From assembly GCA_016200545.1 (NCBI GenBank), contig JACQEO010000024.1, positions 1 to 64,000 on the forward strand: a DNA stretch of 64,000 nt, given 5' to 3'. This document shows, one piece after another, positions 17,885-29,066 of this stretch. The stretch's first letter is position 1, and every line of letters starts with the position of its first letter. The position numbers were made by a program, and so were the translations under genes. The notes beneath the pieces are model-generated. The model ran no database searches and was not told the DNA's origin. It saw only the letters and a program-made list of their open reading frames with translations. Source of the stretch: Deltaproteobacteria bacterium. GTDB lineage: Bacteria > Desulfobacterota > Binatia > UTPRO1.

Positions 17885-18172
17885 GTGAAGATTTCTCGCG
17901 ACGAGATCCGCCACGTCGCTCTCCTCGCCCGCCTCGCGCTCGATCCCGCCGAGGAGGAAGCGATGACGGCGACGCTCGACGCCATCCTCACCTACATGGA
18001 GAAGCTCGGCGCGCTCGATACCTCGGCGGTCGAGCCGACGGCGCACATGCTCGAGCTGCCCGCCGCCTGGCGTGAGGACCGAGTGACGAACGTGTCCGAC
18101 ACCGACGCGCTCCTCGCCAACGCGCCGGCGCGCGACGGTGACTTCTTCCGCGTACCCAAAATCATCGAGTGA
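17885..18172 (+). CDS. gatC: Asp/Glu-tRNA amidotransferase subunit C
   Basis: 95 residues, matching the family: VKISRDEIRHVALLARLALDPAEEE at the start, LDAILTYMEKLGALDTS in the middle, and the C-terminal VPKIIE motif. GatC stabilises the GatA-GatB complex that converts mischarged Glu-tRNA(Gln) and Asp-tRNA(Asn) to the amide forms. GTG 17885 was chosen over TTG 17867 because conserved sequence begins there and the promoter -10 covers the TTG region. First gene of gatCAB. Confidence 0.93.
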   Translation: MKISRDEIRHVALLARLALDPAEEEAMTATLDAILTYMEKLGALDTSAVEPTAHMLELPAAWREDRVTNVSDTDALLANAPARDGDFFRVPKIIE

Positions 18173-18211
18173 GCGTCGCGTGACCATCGGGTACCCACGC
18201 GTGACGCGCCC

Positions 18212-19693
18212 GTGACCGCTGCGTTCGACCAGCCGACGATCACCGACGCCGCCCGTCGCCTGCGCGCCGGCGAGCTCTCGGCGACGGAGCTGACCCGCGC
18301 CGCTCTGGCACGCGCGGCGGCGCGCGCGGCCGATCTGCACGCGTTCATCACCGTCGCCGAGGAAGCGGCGCTGCGCGACGCCGCCGCCTCCGACGCTCGA
18401 CTCCGCGCCGGCAAGCCGGCAGGGGCGCTCGAGGGAATCCCGATCGCGATCAAGGACGTGATCGCGACGGCGGGAATCCGCACCACCGCCGGCTCGCGTA
18501 TTCTCGCCGACTTCGTCCCGCCCTATGACGCGACGGTCACGGCCCGCCTGAGGGCGGCCGGCGCGGTGATCGTCGGCAAGACGAACTGCGACGAGTTCGC
18601 GATGGGCTCGTCGAACGAGAACTCCGCCTTCGGGCCGGCGCGCAACCCCTGGGACGTCACGCGCGTGCCCGGCGGCTCGTCGGGCGGCTCGGCGGTCGCC
18701 GTCGCCGCCAGCCTCGCCCTCGGCAGCCTCGGCACCGACACCGGCGGCTCGATCCGCCTGCCCGCCTCCTACTGCGGCGTCGTCGGCATGAAGCCGACGT
18801 ATGGACGCGTGAGCCGCTACGGGGTGATCGCCTACGCGTCGTCGCTCGATCAGGTCGGGCCCTTCGCGCGCGACGTCACCGACTGCGCGCTCCTCCTCGG
18901 CGTCCTCGCCGGGCACGACGCGCGCGACTCGACCTCGGTCGAGCGCGCGGTGCCCGACTATGGCGACGCGCTCGCAGGTGGCGCCAAGGGCCTCCGCATC
19001 GCCATTCCAGGCGAGTACTTCGTCGAGGGCATGGAGCCGGACGTCGAGCGCGCCGTGCAGAGCGCCGTCGAGACGCTCGGCGGACTCGGCGCGCAGATCG
19101 GCTCGGTGTCGCTGCCGCATACCGAATACGCGGTCAGCGCCTACTACGTCGTAGCGACGGCGGAGGCGAGCTCGAACCTCGCCCGCTACGACGGCGTCCG
19201 CTACGGCAGCCGCGTCGACGGCGACGGCACGCTCCTCGAGATGTATCGCCGTACGCGCGCCGCCGGCTTCGGCGACGAAGTGAAGCGCCGCATCATGCTC
19301 GGCACCTACGCGCTCTCCGCCGGCTACTACGACGCCTACTACCTGAAGGCGCAGCGGGTGCGGACGCTCATTCTCAACGACTTCGCGCGCGTGTTTCAAG
19401 ACGCCGACGTCATCGTCACGCCGACGGCACCGACCACCGCCTTCCGTCTCGGTGAGAAGGTCGCCGATCCGCTGCAGATGTACCTCTCGGACATCTTCAC
19501 GATCTCGGTCAACCTTGCCGGCCTGCCGGCGATCTCGCTTCCGTGCGGCATCGACGCCGCCGGCCTGCCGATCGGACTGCAGATCATCGGCCCACCCTTC
19601 GGCGAGGAGCTGGTCCTGCGCGCCGCGCGCGCCTATGAAGCAGCGACCGACTGGCACACGCGTCGTCCGCCCGCTCCGGGAGGGTCGCGATGA
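18212..19693 (+). CDS. gatA: Asp/Glu-tRNA amidotransferase subunit A
   Basis: 493 residues, the amidase subunit that frees ammonia from glutamine. The amidase-signature Ser-cisSer-Lys triad is present: Lys81 (PIAIKDV), Ser156 (GGSSGGSA) and Ser180 ([12 protein letters not shown]). GTG 18212 starts 39 bases after gatC. The stop overlaps the gatB ATG by 4 bases. Confidence 0.95.
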   Translation: MTAAFDQPTITDAARRLRAGELSATELTRAALARAAARAADLHAFITVAEEAALRDAAASDARLRAGKPAGALEGIPIAIKDVIATAGIRTTAGSRILADFVPPYDATVTARLRAAGAVIVGKTNCDEFAMGSSNENSAFGPARNPWDVTRVPGGSSGGSAVAVAASLALGSLGTDTGGSIRLPASYCGVVGMKPTYGRVSRYGVIAYASSLDQVGPFARDVTDCALLLGVLAGHDARDSTSVERAVPDYGDALAGGAKGLRIAIPGEYFVEGMEPDVERAVQSAVETLGGLGAQIGSVSLPHTEYAVSAYYVVATAEASSNLARYDGVRYGSRVDGDGTLLEMYRRTRAAGFGDEVKRRIMLGTYALSAGYYDAYYLKAQRVRTLILNDFARVFQDADVIVTPTAPTTAFRLGEKVADPLQMYLSDIFTISVNLAGLPAISLPCGIDAAGLPIGLQIIGPPFGEELVLRAARAYEAATDWHTRRPPAPGGSR

Positions 19694-21147
19694 GCGCCGG
19701 CGACCGCTTTGAGCCGGTCATCGGCCTCGAGGTGCACGCCGAGCTCCTCACCGCCTCGAAGATCTTCTGCGGATGCTCCGCGAGTTTCGGCGCGCCGCCG
19801 AATCAACACACCTGCCCCGTATGTCTCGGCATGCCGGGAGTGCTGCCGGTGCTCAATCGACGGGTCGTCGAATTCGCGATCCGCGCCGGTCTCGCCATCC
19901 GCTGCGCGATCGCGCCGCGCAGCCGCTGGGCGCGCAAGAACTACTTCTATCCCGACCTCGCCAAGGGCTATCAGATCAGCCAGTACGAGCTGCCGATCTG
20001 CGTCGGCGGTCACCTCGACATCGTCGTCGACGGCGTCGCGAAGCGCGTGCGCCTGACGCGTATCCACATGGAGGAGGACACTGGCAAGAACATCCACGAC
20101 GCCCACGGCAGCGAGAGTCTCGTCGACTTCAACCGCTGCGGCGTGCCGCTGCTCGAGATCGTCAGCGAGCCCGACCTGGCCTCGCCGGCGGAGGCCGGCG
20201 CCTATCTGCGCACCCTCCGGACGCTCGTCCGCTACCTCGAGATCTGCGACGGCAACATGGAGGAAGGCAGCTTCCGCTGCGACGCCAACGTATCGGTGCG
20301 CGCGCGCGGCACGACCGCGCTCGGCGTCAAGGTGGAGGTGAAGAACATGAACTCCTTCCGCGCCGTCGAGAAGGCGATCGCCTACGAGATCGCCCGCCAC
20401 GCACGCGTGCTCGAGGAGGGCGGCACGATCGTGCAGGAGACGCGGCTCTGGGACGCCGACCGCGAAGAGACGCGCCCGATGCGCAGCAAGGAGTCGGCGC
20501 ACGACTATCGCTACTTCCCCGATCCCGACCTACCACCGCTCGTCGTCTCCGAGGCGTTGGTCGCGGAGGTGCGGCGGGCGATGCCCGAGCTGCCGGACGC
20601 GCGCCGCACCCGTTTCGTCGCCGCGCTCAAGCTACCCGAGTACGATGCCGAGGTCCTCACCTCGCGCCGAGACCTCGCCGACTACTTCGAGGCGGTCGTC
20701 GCCGCGCACCCGAACGCCAAGGCCGTGAGCAACTGGGTCATGGGCGACGTCCTCCGCCTGCTGAAGGAGCGCAAGCTCGACGACGCGCTCACCATCACCG
20801 ACTGGCCGGTCGCCGCCGCGCACCTCGGCGAGCTCATCGCGCTCATCGACGAGGGCGCGATCAGCGGCAAGATCGCCAAGACGGTCTTCGAGGAGATGGG
20901 CACGAGCGGGGGCACGCCACGCGCGATCGTCGCCGCCCGCGGCCTCACCCAGGTCTCCGACGAGGGCCCGATCGTCGCCGCGATCGACCAGGTGCTGGCC
21001 GCGCACCCCGACAAGGTCGCCGAGTTCCGCGCCGGCAAGGACAAGCTCCTCGGCTTCTTCGTCGGCCAAGTCATGAAGGCCACCGCCGGCAAAGCCAATC
21101 CCCCCCTCGTCAACCGCCTCCTCACCGAAAAGCTCCGCGGCGAGTGA
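19690..21147 (+). CDS. gatB: Asp/Glu-tRNA amidotransferase subunit B
   Basis: 485 residues. The kinase-like domain begins [22 protein letters not shown] and includes the zinc-ligand Cys pairs (CGC near 29-31, CPVC near 44-47). The Mg/ATP site region [14 protein letters not shown] and the segment VKNMNSF are conserved. The C-terminal YqeY-like tRNA-binding domain covers about 330-485. It phosphorylates the mischarged residue and accepts ammonia from GatA. Last gene of the operon. Confidence 0.95.
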   Translation: MSAGDRFEPVIGLEVHAELLTASKIFCGCSASFGAPPNQHTCPVCLGMPGVLPVLNRRVVEFAIRAGLAIRCAIAPRSRWARKNYFYPDLAKGYQISQYELPICVGGHLDIVVDGVAKRVRLTRIHMEEDTGKNIHDAHGSESLVDFNRCGVPLLEIVSEPDLASPAEAGAYLRTLRTLVRYLEICDGNMEEGSFRCDANVSVRARGTTALGVKVEVKNMNSFRAVEKAIAYEIARHARVLEEGGTIVQETRLWDADREETRPMRSKESAHDYRYFPDPDLPPLVVSEALVAEVRRAMPELPDARRTRFVAALKLPEYDAEVLTSRRDLADYFEAVVAAHPNAKAVSNWVMGDVLRLLKERKLDDALTITDWPVAAAHLGELIALIDEGAISGKIAKTVFEEMGTSGGTPRAIVAARGLTQVSDEGPIVAAIDQVLAAHPDKVAEFRAGKDKLLGFFVGQVMKATAGKANPPLVNRLLTEKLRGE

Positions 21148-21357
21148 ACGCGGCCTCGACTTCGCCGTAAAAACAAGGCATCGACCTATCCCTCCAAGCG
21201 ATCCGGGTGTGTCGCCCCGTATCGGCTCACCTCTTTTTGTCCGGCAAGCGCTCGTTATTTAAGCCTCGATTCACTCGTTGTGGTGTTGTGCCCCAGGCGC
21301 GAACCGGGCGATGTCCATCATACGTCGCTCGTGCCCAATGCCAGAGGAGGGCCCTTT

Positions 21358-24300
21358 ATGAAGACCGTCCGCCTAGGCCTGTCGCTGATCGCGCTGCTTT
21401 TCCTCGTGAGACCCGCGGTCGCCGAGCCGCTTCGTTGCAAACGCGGGATCGCGAAGGCGAGCGCGAAATTTGTGCAGTTGAAGATGACGGCGCTGCAGAA
21501 GTGCAATGACGCCGTCGTCACCGACGCGAGCGCGGGCCCGTGCCCGGACTCAAAGGCGTCGGCGAAGATCGCCAGCGCCATGAGCAAGGTGCAGAGGGTG
21601 GTGGAGAGCCAATGCGGCGGCGCCGATCGCACCTGCGGAACCGGAGACGACGATTCGCTGGCCTCGATCGGCTGGAACATCAGCATCTGTCCCAACATCG
21701 AAGGCGGCAATTGCACGAACCCCATCGCCAATTGCGACGACGTGAGCCAGTGCCTGCTCTGCGTCGGAGAGACGGCCGTCGACCAGGCGATCACGCTCTA
21801 CTACGGAGATTTCGACCTCGCGACCTCCGACCCCACGGTCGTCAAGTGTCAGCGCGCGATCGGCAAGGATACGACGAAGTTCCTCGTGACCAAGAGCAAG
21901 GCCCTCCAGAAATGCGAAGACCAGGTCCTGAGCGGCGCGATTGCGGGTCCGTGCCCCGATGCGGCGAAGGCGGCACCAACGATCGCCAAGGCGGAATCGA
22001 AGAAGCGGGCGGGAATCTGCAGGGCCTGCGGCGGTGCGGACGGAGCGTGCGGCGGCGGCAATGATCTCACCCCGACCCAGATCGGATTCGCCGCGAACTG
22101 CCCGAACGTGACGATACCGGGAGGCGCGTCGTGCGCCCACGCGATCGCCACGCTGCAGGACATCGTCGACTGCGTCGATTGCGTGAGCGAGTTCAATGAC
22201 GACTGTCTCGACCCCCTGAGCGTTCCGGCGATCAAGAGCTATCCAAACGAGTGCAACGGCGGCTCCGGGCCGGTACCGACGCCGACGACAACCGCGACGC
22301 CGCAGCCCGCGACGCCCGGCGTCACACCGACACCGGGTACGGGCGGCTGCCCGAGCCTGCTCACCTTCGAGGCGAACGGTGACACGGCCGACCTCGACAC
22401 CGGCTGGACGGGACAGTCGCACGACGGCAAGGTCATCAACAACGGCCTCTTGACGCTCGGCGTCGGCACCTGCAGCGGGAGCTCCCCGAGCTGCGGTCAA
22501 TGCTCCGTGAGCGGCCCGCTCGCGAACGGCGGCGGAACTGCCGCGAACAACCAGCGCTGCACCGGCGACACGTCGGTGGCGTGCACTAACGACGCGGGCT
22601 GCTCGGGGATCGGCACGTGTGCGTTCTTCTTCGGTGCCCCGCTGCCGCTGTCGTCGGGCGGTGTCTCCGTGTGCGTCGTCAACCAGGTGGTCGGAACGAG
22701 CACCGGGACGGTGAACGTGAACGACGGGTCGTCGGCTACGAGCGTGGGCCTGCTCTCGCGCGTCCACACGGGCAGCACGGTCAGTCAACCATGCGCCGTC
22801 TGCGGCACCGGCGGCTTCGGCACGACCGGCACCTGCTCGAGCGGGCCGCGCGCCGGCCGATCCTGCACGGTGAACGGCACGAGTCCGCTGTTCGGCAACA
22901 CGAGCTTCGACTGCCCACCCGATCCTGCCGGCAACGTCGGCGACCTCCAGCTCACATTGAACCTGTCGACCGGCATGCAGACCCGGACCCTGTCGGCCAC
23001 GAGCCCGAGCTGTGCGGCGTCGGGCTTCACCGACAAGAAGTGTCAGTGCGACACCTGCAACGACCTCGCCGCCGAGGCGTGCGCGACCGACGCCGATTGC
23101 CCGATCAGCGGCGGGCAGCCGGGAATCTGCGGCGGCAAGCGGTGCAAGGGCGGCTCCAACAGTGGCGAGCCGTGTACGATCAACTCCGAGTGCCCTGGCG
23201 GCGGGTGCGGAAGACAGGGACAAGCGACGCAGCCTAATCAGTGCAGGGACTCGACGTGCTCGGCGAACACGCCGCCCGACAACGACTCGGTGAACGAAGG
23301 GACATGCGCGGCCGGGCCGTTCGAACGCTTCTGCGCCATCGAGACGTTCCGCGGGTGCGCCAGCGACACCGATTGCACGAAGCCCGGCGACTCCTGCTCG
23401 AACGGGAGGTTCCGTGAGTGCTACACCGACAACGGCCAGCTCGGGGGCACGGTGCAGGTGCAGGGCGTGGCCAATCCCCCGGTGAACAACGTCTCGTCGC
23501 CGACGCTGGGATCGCTGTTCTGCGTCCCGCCCACCGGGTCGTCGTCCGTGAACTCGGTCGCCGGCTTGCCTGGGCTCGGCAGGTTGACCTTGTCAGGTAC
23601 GGCGATCCTCTTCCCGCTTCCCACGGCCACCGGCGTCACGCCCACGACGACGACGACGCCGGGCGGTGGGACGACACCGACGCCGACACGCACACCGACG
23701 CCGACCCTGACCGGTGCAACGGCGACGATGACACCGACGGCGACGCCGACACCGCTCGGCACCTGCGGCAACGGCGTGGTCAACCTACCCGGCGAGCAGT
23801 GCGACCCGACGGCGCCTCCGGGCGGCGGCGCGCTCTGCGATCCGTCGGCGTGCATTCCGCCGGGGGCCAGCGCCGGCGACGCCTTCGCGTGCACGTGCGG
23901 CAAAGGCCAGCTGCACGTGATCTTCGACAAGGGTCGGCTCGACAACGGCTGGACGGGAACGTCGCAGAACACGGCGACCGTCTCCAATACGGACTTCGAC
24001 GCCCTCCTCTTCGACTGCGACGGCCTTCTCGACACCAATTGCCGGATCATCGGCCCGCGCCCCGGCAAGTACGGTTTCCGCTGCGAGCTGAACGCGCGCA
24101 TGCCGTGCACGAAGGACGCGGATTGCGGATCGAACGGTCGCTGCGGCGGCTTCCTCGGCGCACCGTTGCCGCTCTCGTCCGGCGGCGTTCCGGTATGCGT
24201 GACGAGCTTCTTCCCACGTCCGATCACCGGCACCATCGACGTCAGCTCCGGCTCGAGCGAGAGCTTCACGTACCTGCTCTCGCGCGTGCACCTCGCAACC

Positions 24301-25263
24301 GCGGTCGACGCGCCCTGCCCGCGATGCAATTGCACGGGCGTCGCCTGCATGAACCAGGTCGGCGCCTCGGGGACGTGCAGCGGCGGCGCCGCCATCAATT
24401 CGGCGTGCACCATCCAAGGGCTCAGCAATTTCGGCCCGATGTCCCGCGACTGTCCACCAGACAACGCCGCGAACGTCTCGGGCGGCGGTCTCGACATCCG
24501 CTTCCTCCCGACGACGACGGGGCTGAGTGAGAAAGACGCGAACCTTCCCTGCACGGCGAGCGGCTTCACGCAATACCAGTGCCCGTGCGACACCTGCGGC
24601 GGCGGCCCGACGCCGAACGCGCCGTGCGCGAGCAACGCGGATTGCGGTGCCGGGGGGATCTGCGGGGCGAATCGCTGCATCGGCGGCGCCAACGACGGCC
24701 AACTCTGTCCGCCGGCGAGCTGTGGCACCGGCAACAGCTGCGGCTTGCCGGGCGTCTTGACCAAACCGAACAACTGCGACCTGGCGTGCGCCGGCGGCAC
24801 CAACGGGGGTGCGTCGTGCGCAGCCAACAGCGAGTGCCCGAGCAGCACCTGCGTCCCGCTCTGCATCCAGGTCAGCGGACAGCAGACGGGCATCGGCGAA
24901 TGCGCGCTCGGCCCGACGGTCGGGCAGTGCAGCACCGATACGTTCCGCTCATGCAACGTGGACGCCGACTGCAACCCGCCGCTGTGCGTCCCGCCCGGCA
25001 CCTGCCCGAACTGCGCGTGTGGGCAAACGTGCCAATTCATCTTCGAGCCGTGTCACGTCTTCCCGATGCAGCTCCAAGGCCAGGCCGGCGCGTTCGTGCT
25101 GAACGATTCGTCCGGCCAGTCGGTGAACACATTCTGCATCCCGCCGACGACGAGCCCGGCGGTGAATCAGACCTCGGGGCTTCCCGGTGAGGGCGCGATC
25201 ATGGTGCCGCACCACTATACGAAGAAGTTTCCACCCGACGCGTGCGGCTCGACGTGTCCGTGA
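21358..25263 (+). CDS. Giant secreted Cys-rich protein built of duplicated modules
   Basis: 1301 residues from ATG 21358 (GAGGAGGG upstream). A signal peptide (LGLSLIALLFLVRPAVA) is followed by two copies of a Cys-rich module of about 130 residues (CKRGIAK.. and CQRAIGK.., each with ALQKC, GPCPD and CGG blocks). Next come two copies of a much larger module, each with DxGWTG, G(A/F)PLPLSSGGV.VCV, LLSRVH, DCPPD.A.NV and SG(F)T..(Q)C.C(D)TC; each ends in SLFCVPPT or NTFCIPPT followed by VN..(S/A)GLPG(L/E)G. TPT-rich linkers separate the modules. Many CxxDxDC-type spacings suggest dozens of disulphides. It is presumably extracellular or cell-surface bound; no catalytic motif was seen. Confidence 0.85.
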   Translation: MKTVRLGLSLIALLFLVRPAVAEPLRCKRGIAKASAKFVQLKMTALQKCNDAVVTDASAGPCPDSKASAKIASAMSKVQRVVESQCGGADRTCGTGDDDSLASIGWNISICPNIEGGNCTNPIANCDDVSQCLLCVGETAVDQAITLYYGDFDLATSDPTVVKCQRAIGKDTTKFLVTKSKALQKCEDQVLSGAIAGPCPDAAKAAPTIAKAESKKRAGICRACGGADGACGGGNDLTPTQIGFAANCPNVTIPGGASCAHAIATLQDIVDCVDCVSEFNDDCLDPLSVPAIKSYPNECNGGSGPVPTPTTTATPQPATPGVTPTPGTGGCPSLLTFEANGDTADLDTGWTGQSHDGKVINNGLLTLGVGTCSGSSPSCGQCSVSGPLANGGGTAANNQRCTGDTSVACTNDAGCSGIGTCAFFFGAPLPLSSGGVSVCVVNQVVGTSTGTVNVNDGSSATSVGLLSRVHTGSTVSQPCAVCGTGGFGTTGTCSSGPRAGRSCTVNGTSPLFGNTSFDCPPDPAGNVGDLQLTLNLSTGMQTRTLSATSPSCAASGFTDKKCQCDTCNDLAAEACATDADCPISGGQPGICGGKRCKGGSNSGEPCTINSECPGGGCGRQGQATQPNQCRDSTCSANTPPDNDSVNEGTCAAGPFERFCAIETFRGCASDTDCTKPGDSCSNGRFRECYTDNGQLGGTVQVQGVANPPVNNVSSPTLGSLFCVPPTGSSSVNSVAGLPGLGRLTLSGTAILFPLPTATGVTPTTTTTPGGGTTPTPTRTPTPTLTGATATMTPTATPTPLGTCGNGVVNLPGEQCDPTAPPGGGALCDPSACIPPGASAGDAFACTCGKGQLHVIFDKGRLDNGWTGTSQNTATVSNTDFDALLFDCDGLLDTNCRIIGPRPGKYGFRCELNARMPCTKDADCGSNGRCGGFLGAPLPLSSGGVPVCVTSFFPRPITGTIDVSSGSSESFTYLLSRVHLATAVDAPCPRCNCTGVACMNQVGASGTCSGGAAINSACTIQGLSNFGPMSRDCPPDNAANVSGGGLDIRFLPTTTGLSEKDANLPCTASGFTQYQCPCDTCGGGPTPNAPCASNADCGAGGICGANRCIGGANDGQLCPPASCGTGNSCGLPGVLTKPNNCDLACAGGTNGGASCAANSECPSSTCVPLCIQVSGQQTGIGECALGPTVGQCSTDTFRSCNVDADCNPPLCVPPGTCPNCACGQTCQFIFEPCHVFPMQLQGQAGAFVLNDSSGQSVNTFCIPPTTSPAVNQTSGLPGEGAIMVPHHYTKKFPPDACGSTCP

Positions 25264-25283
25264 GACGCATCATCGAACCGCAA

Positions 25284-25327
25284 GCGCCCGTCTAACGACG
25301 ATCGAAAGGTCCGAGTTGGACGGGCGC
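25284..25327. terminator. Hairpin between two convergent giant genes
   Basis: GCGCCCGTC (25284-25292) and GACGGGCGC (25319-25327) form a 9-bp stem with a loop of about 26 bases. It lies in the 87-base gap between two converging coding regions. No T-run follows. Confidence 0.4.
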
Positions 25328-25350
25328 GCGGACAACCTGGCAAGGTCCGT

Positions 25351-28300
25351 TCAGGGTAGGCAGGTGCAGTCCGCGGCGCAGCTCCCCGGGCACGCGGAGT
25401 CCGCCGGCGGATCGCACTGCTCGGACGGTTGATTCACGCTGCCATCGCCGCAGGCCGGTGCCGGCGGGCACGTGCAGTCTGCCAGGCATTCGCCGGGACA
25501 CGCGGAATCGTCGCCGCCGTCGCACTCCTCTGACGGCTGGTTGACGCTGCCGTCGCCGCAGGTCGGTGGCGGCGCGCAAGTGCAGTCGGGGCGGCAGAGC
25601 CCTGGGCACGCGCTGTCGTGCGGCGGATCGCACTCCTCGCTCGGCGTGTTCACCGACCCGTCGCCGCACACGGCGGCTCCGGGATTCAGGAACGATGGCA
25701 CGCACAGCTCGCGGGTGCGGAACGTCTGCAACGTCGCCGGCCCGAAGCTGTTGTTGACGAAAACTGGTCCGGGTCGCATGACATCCGCGTTGACGCGCAC
25801 TTCGTAACACATGAGGTGCGCATCCGGGTTCGGCACGCCCTCACCGTTCTTGTCGACCGGAGTGCACAGGCGAAGCGGACGCTTCACGTTCACCATGATG
25901 GTTCCGAACTCGTTCTCGACCGGCACGTTGTCGATGCGCGTGCGACCGCCGTGCGTCTGGTAGCACTGGAAGTGGTCGAGCGACGTCTCGCCCAGCGGCG
26001 GCGGTAGTGTGGTCAGGCTCGTCGCACTCGGCACCATGAGCAGCTGTGGCGGCACCAGATCGACGGTGATGGAACCGAACTGATTCACCACCACCTGATT
26101 GCGGATGCGCTTGAACCGTGGCGTGACGTCCGCGAGCCCGTAGGTGACGAGGTGCTCGGGATCGGTCGGCGCCATCTCGTCATGACCGTTTTCGTCCGCC
26201 GGACTGCACACCCGTTTCGGATCGCGCAACGATACCGTGCGCGCGCCGAACTCGTCGACGAGGCTGATGCTCGGAATGTTCCGACGTCCGCGGTGCACCT
26301 CGTAGCACGAGTAGGGATGGAGCGTGCCGGCAGGGAGTGGCGTCGATGCTACGGTCGGCGTCGGTGACGCAGTCGGCGCTGCAATTGTCGGCGTCGCGGT
26401 GGACGTCGACGTGTCGATTGTCGCTGTGACCGTTGGCGTAGCGGTGGGCGTATTCGTCGCCGTGGCGCTATCGCTCGGGGTGGCGCTCGGCGTTTCGGTC
26501 CCAGTAGCCGTGGCGGTCACTGTCGGCGTGGCCGTCTGAGTCGGTGTCGCAGTCGCGGTCGCAGTCGTGTTCGGAGTCGCCGTTCCAGCTGCGGTGTCCG
26601 TCGGGGTAGCGGTGGCAGTCGGCGTTTCAGTCACTGTCGCCGTCGGCGTGGTGGTGTGCGTCGTCGTGGCGGTCTCGGTCGCGGTCGGCGTCGCGGTTGG
26701 CATCGGCGTGTGAGTGGCCGTTGCACTCGGCGCGGCGGTCTCCGTCGCGGTCGGGGTCGCCGTCTCAGTAGTCGTCGCGGTCGGGGTCGCCGTCTTCGTC
26801 GGGGTCGGCGTCTCGGTGGCGGTTGGCGTCGGCGTGTGAGTGGTCGTCGCAGTCGCCGTGGGGGTCTCGGTCGCGGTCGGCGTCTCGGTAGTCGTCGCCG
26901 TCGGGGTCGCCGTCTTCGTCGCAGTCGGGGTCGGCGTCTCGGTGGCGGTCGCCGTCGGCGTCGCGCTTTTGGTTGCGGTTGGGGTCGGCGTCTCGGTGGC
27001 CGTCTCGGTCGGCGTGACGGTTTCGGTCGCGGTCGGGGTTGGCGTCGCAGTGGTCGTCGCCGTCGGGGTCGCCGTCTTCGTTGCGGTCGGGGTCGGCGTC
27101 TCGGTGGCGGTCGCCGTCGGCGTCGCGCTGTTGGTTGCGGTTGGGGTCGGCGTCTCGGTGGCCGTCTCGGTCGGCGTGGCGGTTTCGGTCGCGGTCGGGG
27201 TCGGCGTCGCGGTGGCGGTGGCAGTCGGCGTCGCGGTCTCGGTCGCGGTTGGGGTCGGCGTCGCAGTGGCAGTCGCCGTCGGCGTCGCGGTCTCGGTCGC
27301 GGTCGGGGTCGGCGTTGCAGTGGCCGTGGCGGTCGGCGTCGCGGTCTCGGTCGCGGTCGGGGTCGGCGTCGCGGTGGCGGTCGCCGTCGGCGTCGCGGTC
27401 TCGGTCGCGGTCGGGGTCGGCGTCTCGGTGGCGGTCGCCGTCGGCGTCGCGGTCTCGGTCGCGGTCGGGGTCGGGCAGTGGCCGTGGCGGTCGGCGTCGC
27501 GGTCTCGGTCGCGGTTGGGGTCGGCGTCGCAGTGGCAGTCGCCGTCGGTGTGGCGGTCTCGGTCGCGGTCGGGGTCGGCGTCTCGGTGGCGGTCGGGGTC
27601 GGCGTCGCAGTGGCAGTCGCCGTCGGTGTGGCGGTCTCGGTCGCGGTCGGGGTCGGCGTCTCGGTGGCGGTCGCCGTCGGCGTCGCGGTCTCGGTCGCGG
27701 TCGGGGTCGGCGTTGCAGTGGCCGTGGCGGTCGGCGTCGCGGTCTCGGTCGCGGTTGGGGTCGGCGGCGCAGTGGCAGTCGCCGTCGGCGTCGCGGTCTC
27801 GGTCGCGGTCGGGGTCGGCGTCGCAGTGGCCGTGGCGGTCGGCGTCGCGGTCTCGGTCGCGGTCGGGGTCGGCGTCGCAGTGGCCGTGGCGGTCGGCGTC
27901 GCGGTCTCGGTTGCAGTCGGAGTCGGCGTCGCGGTCTGCGTTGCCGTCGCCGTCGGGGTCGCTGTTACCGTGGCCGTCGCGGTCGGAGTCGGCGTTGCGG
28001 TCCGCGTTGCCGTCGCCGTCGGGGTCGCTGTTACCGTGGCCGTCGCGGTCGGAGTCGGCGTTGCGGTCCGCGTTGCCGTTGCCGTCGCCGTCGGAGTCGC
28101 TGTTGCCGTGGTCGTCGCGGTCGCTGTCGCGGTGACGGTCGGCGTCGCCGTAGCCGTGAGCGTCGGTGTAACCGTCACGGTTGGAGTCGGCGTCGGCACT
28201 ATCGCTTTGTAGGTGGCGATCAGCGCAGCCCATTGCGCCGTTCCGCTATTGAGGGTGCCGGTGGCCGCATACGCACCCGTCGCGTTGACAACCTGGTATT

Positions 28301-29066
28301 CGGGCACGATCGCCATGTTGTCGCTGCTCGTGCCGGTACCGGTTCCGGCCTGGCCGGCCACGGTGTAGCCACTGCCGGCAGCAAACGAGACGCTTTTGTC
28401 CTCGATCGCGACGGCGCCGATCAGGACCTCGCTCGCCTGTGTCGTCGTGGCGGTCGCTCCCGACGAAACGCTCGTGACGCCCCCCGTGGCGGTAGCGGTC
28501 TTGTCGAGTCGGCCGGTTGAAATGAGGCCGGAGAACTCGAGGGCGCTGACGGCCTTCGCCGTGACCGCGGTCGAGAACGTGATCGTGATGCTGTTGCCGT
28601 TCACCAGCGCGGTGGTGACGCGAGCGGAAAAGAGGATGCTGCGCGCGCCGCTCGTCGCCGAGCCATTCGTGACGTCGGCGTCCTTGGTGTACGTGTTGCC
28701 CTGCGTATCGGCGCACGACACGGTCGCCGTCGACGGATCCATTGCCACGGCCACGATGATGGTGTTTCCCGCGGCGACGCCGGCGGCAGGTATGGTCGCG
28801 CCGATCGACGTGCTACTCGATTGACTGCTGCCACTGTCGATGAACTTGACGAAGGCGGGGGCCGCAAACGCCGGAGCGGCTGCCAACGCGACTACGGCGG
28901 CGAGCACGAGCGCGATGACGATCGTCGACCGGGCGGCGCGGGTTGGCTCGAAGCCGGCGACGGAGGCGAGATGACGGGAATGCAGGCTCGTGCGGCGCAT
29001 GCCCAGCCCTCGGGCCCGGATGTCTCGCATGGTGACGGCACACCGCGGTCGGATCGAATACGTCAT
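25351..29066 (-). pseudogene. Mucin-like TPT-repeat surface protein with a frameshift in the repeat
   Basis: One gene read in two frames. The upstream frame (from 29066; the true start may be nearer 29000) has a signal peptide, a domain of about 240 residues ([22 protein letters not shown]...[12 protein letters not shown]) and the start of a Thr/Pro/Ala repeat. The downstream frame continues the repeat, then holds repeated YSCYEV / FQCYQT / MCYEV units resembling DUF7450-type domains, and ends in three CGDGSVNxPSExCD...CPGxCxxDCTC repeats. At 27474/27475 four bases (cgtc-type) are missing from one 54-bp unit; restoring them joins both frames exactly. Could be a pseudogene, a phase-variable switch or an assembly slip. 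Confidence 0.75.
26345..28197. repeat. Thr/Pro-coding minisatellite, 54-bp unit
   Basis: About 1.85 kb of near-identical GC-rich units. In the cleanest stretch (about 27180-27920) the period is 54 bases, encoding an 18-residue unit with the pattern [18 protein letters not shown] on the minus strand. Flanking units are degenerate. Both strands are open in several frames because no stop codon arises from this sequence. The 4-base loss at 27474/27475 lies within the regular part. Confidence 0.9.

Noticed and set aside
26345-28197. CRISPR array
   Set aside because: The repeats are contiguous and protein-coding with no unique spacers and no cas genes nearby.
26656-28212. Long plus-strand open frames full of Arg/Gly or Val/Ala across the minisatellite
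   Set aside because: They exist only because the repeat contains no stop codons in any frame. There is no start context or domain, and the minus-strand frames continue into recognisable domains on both sides.
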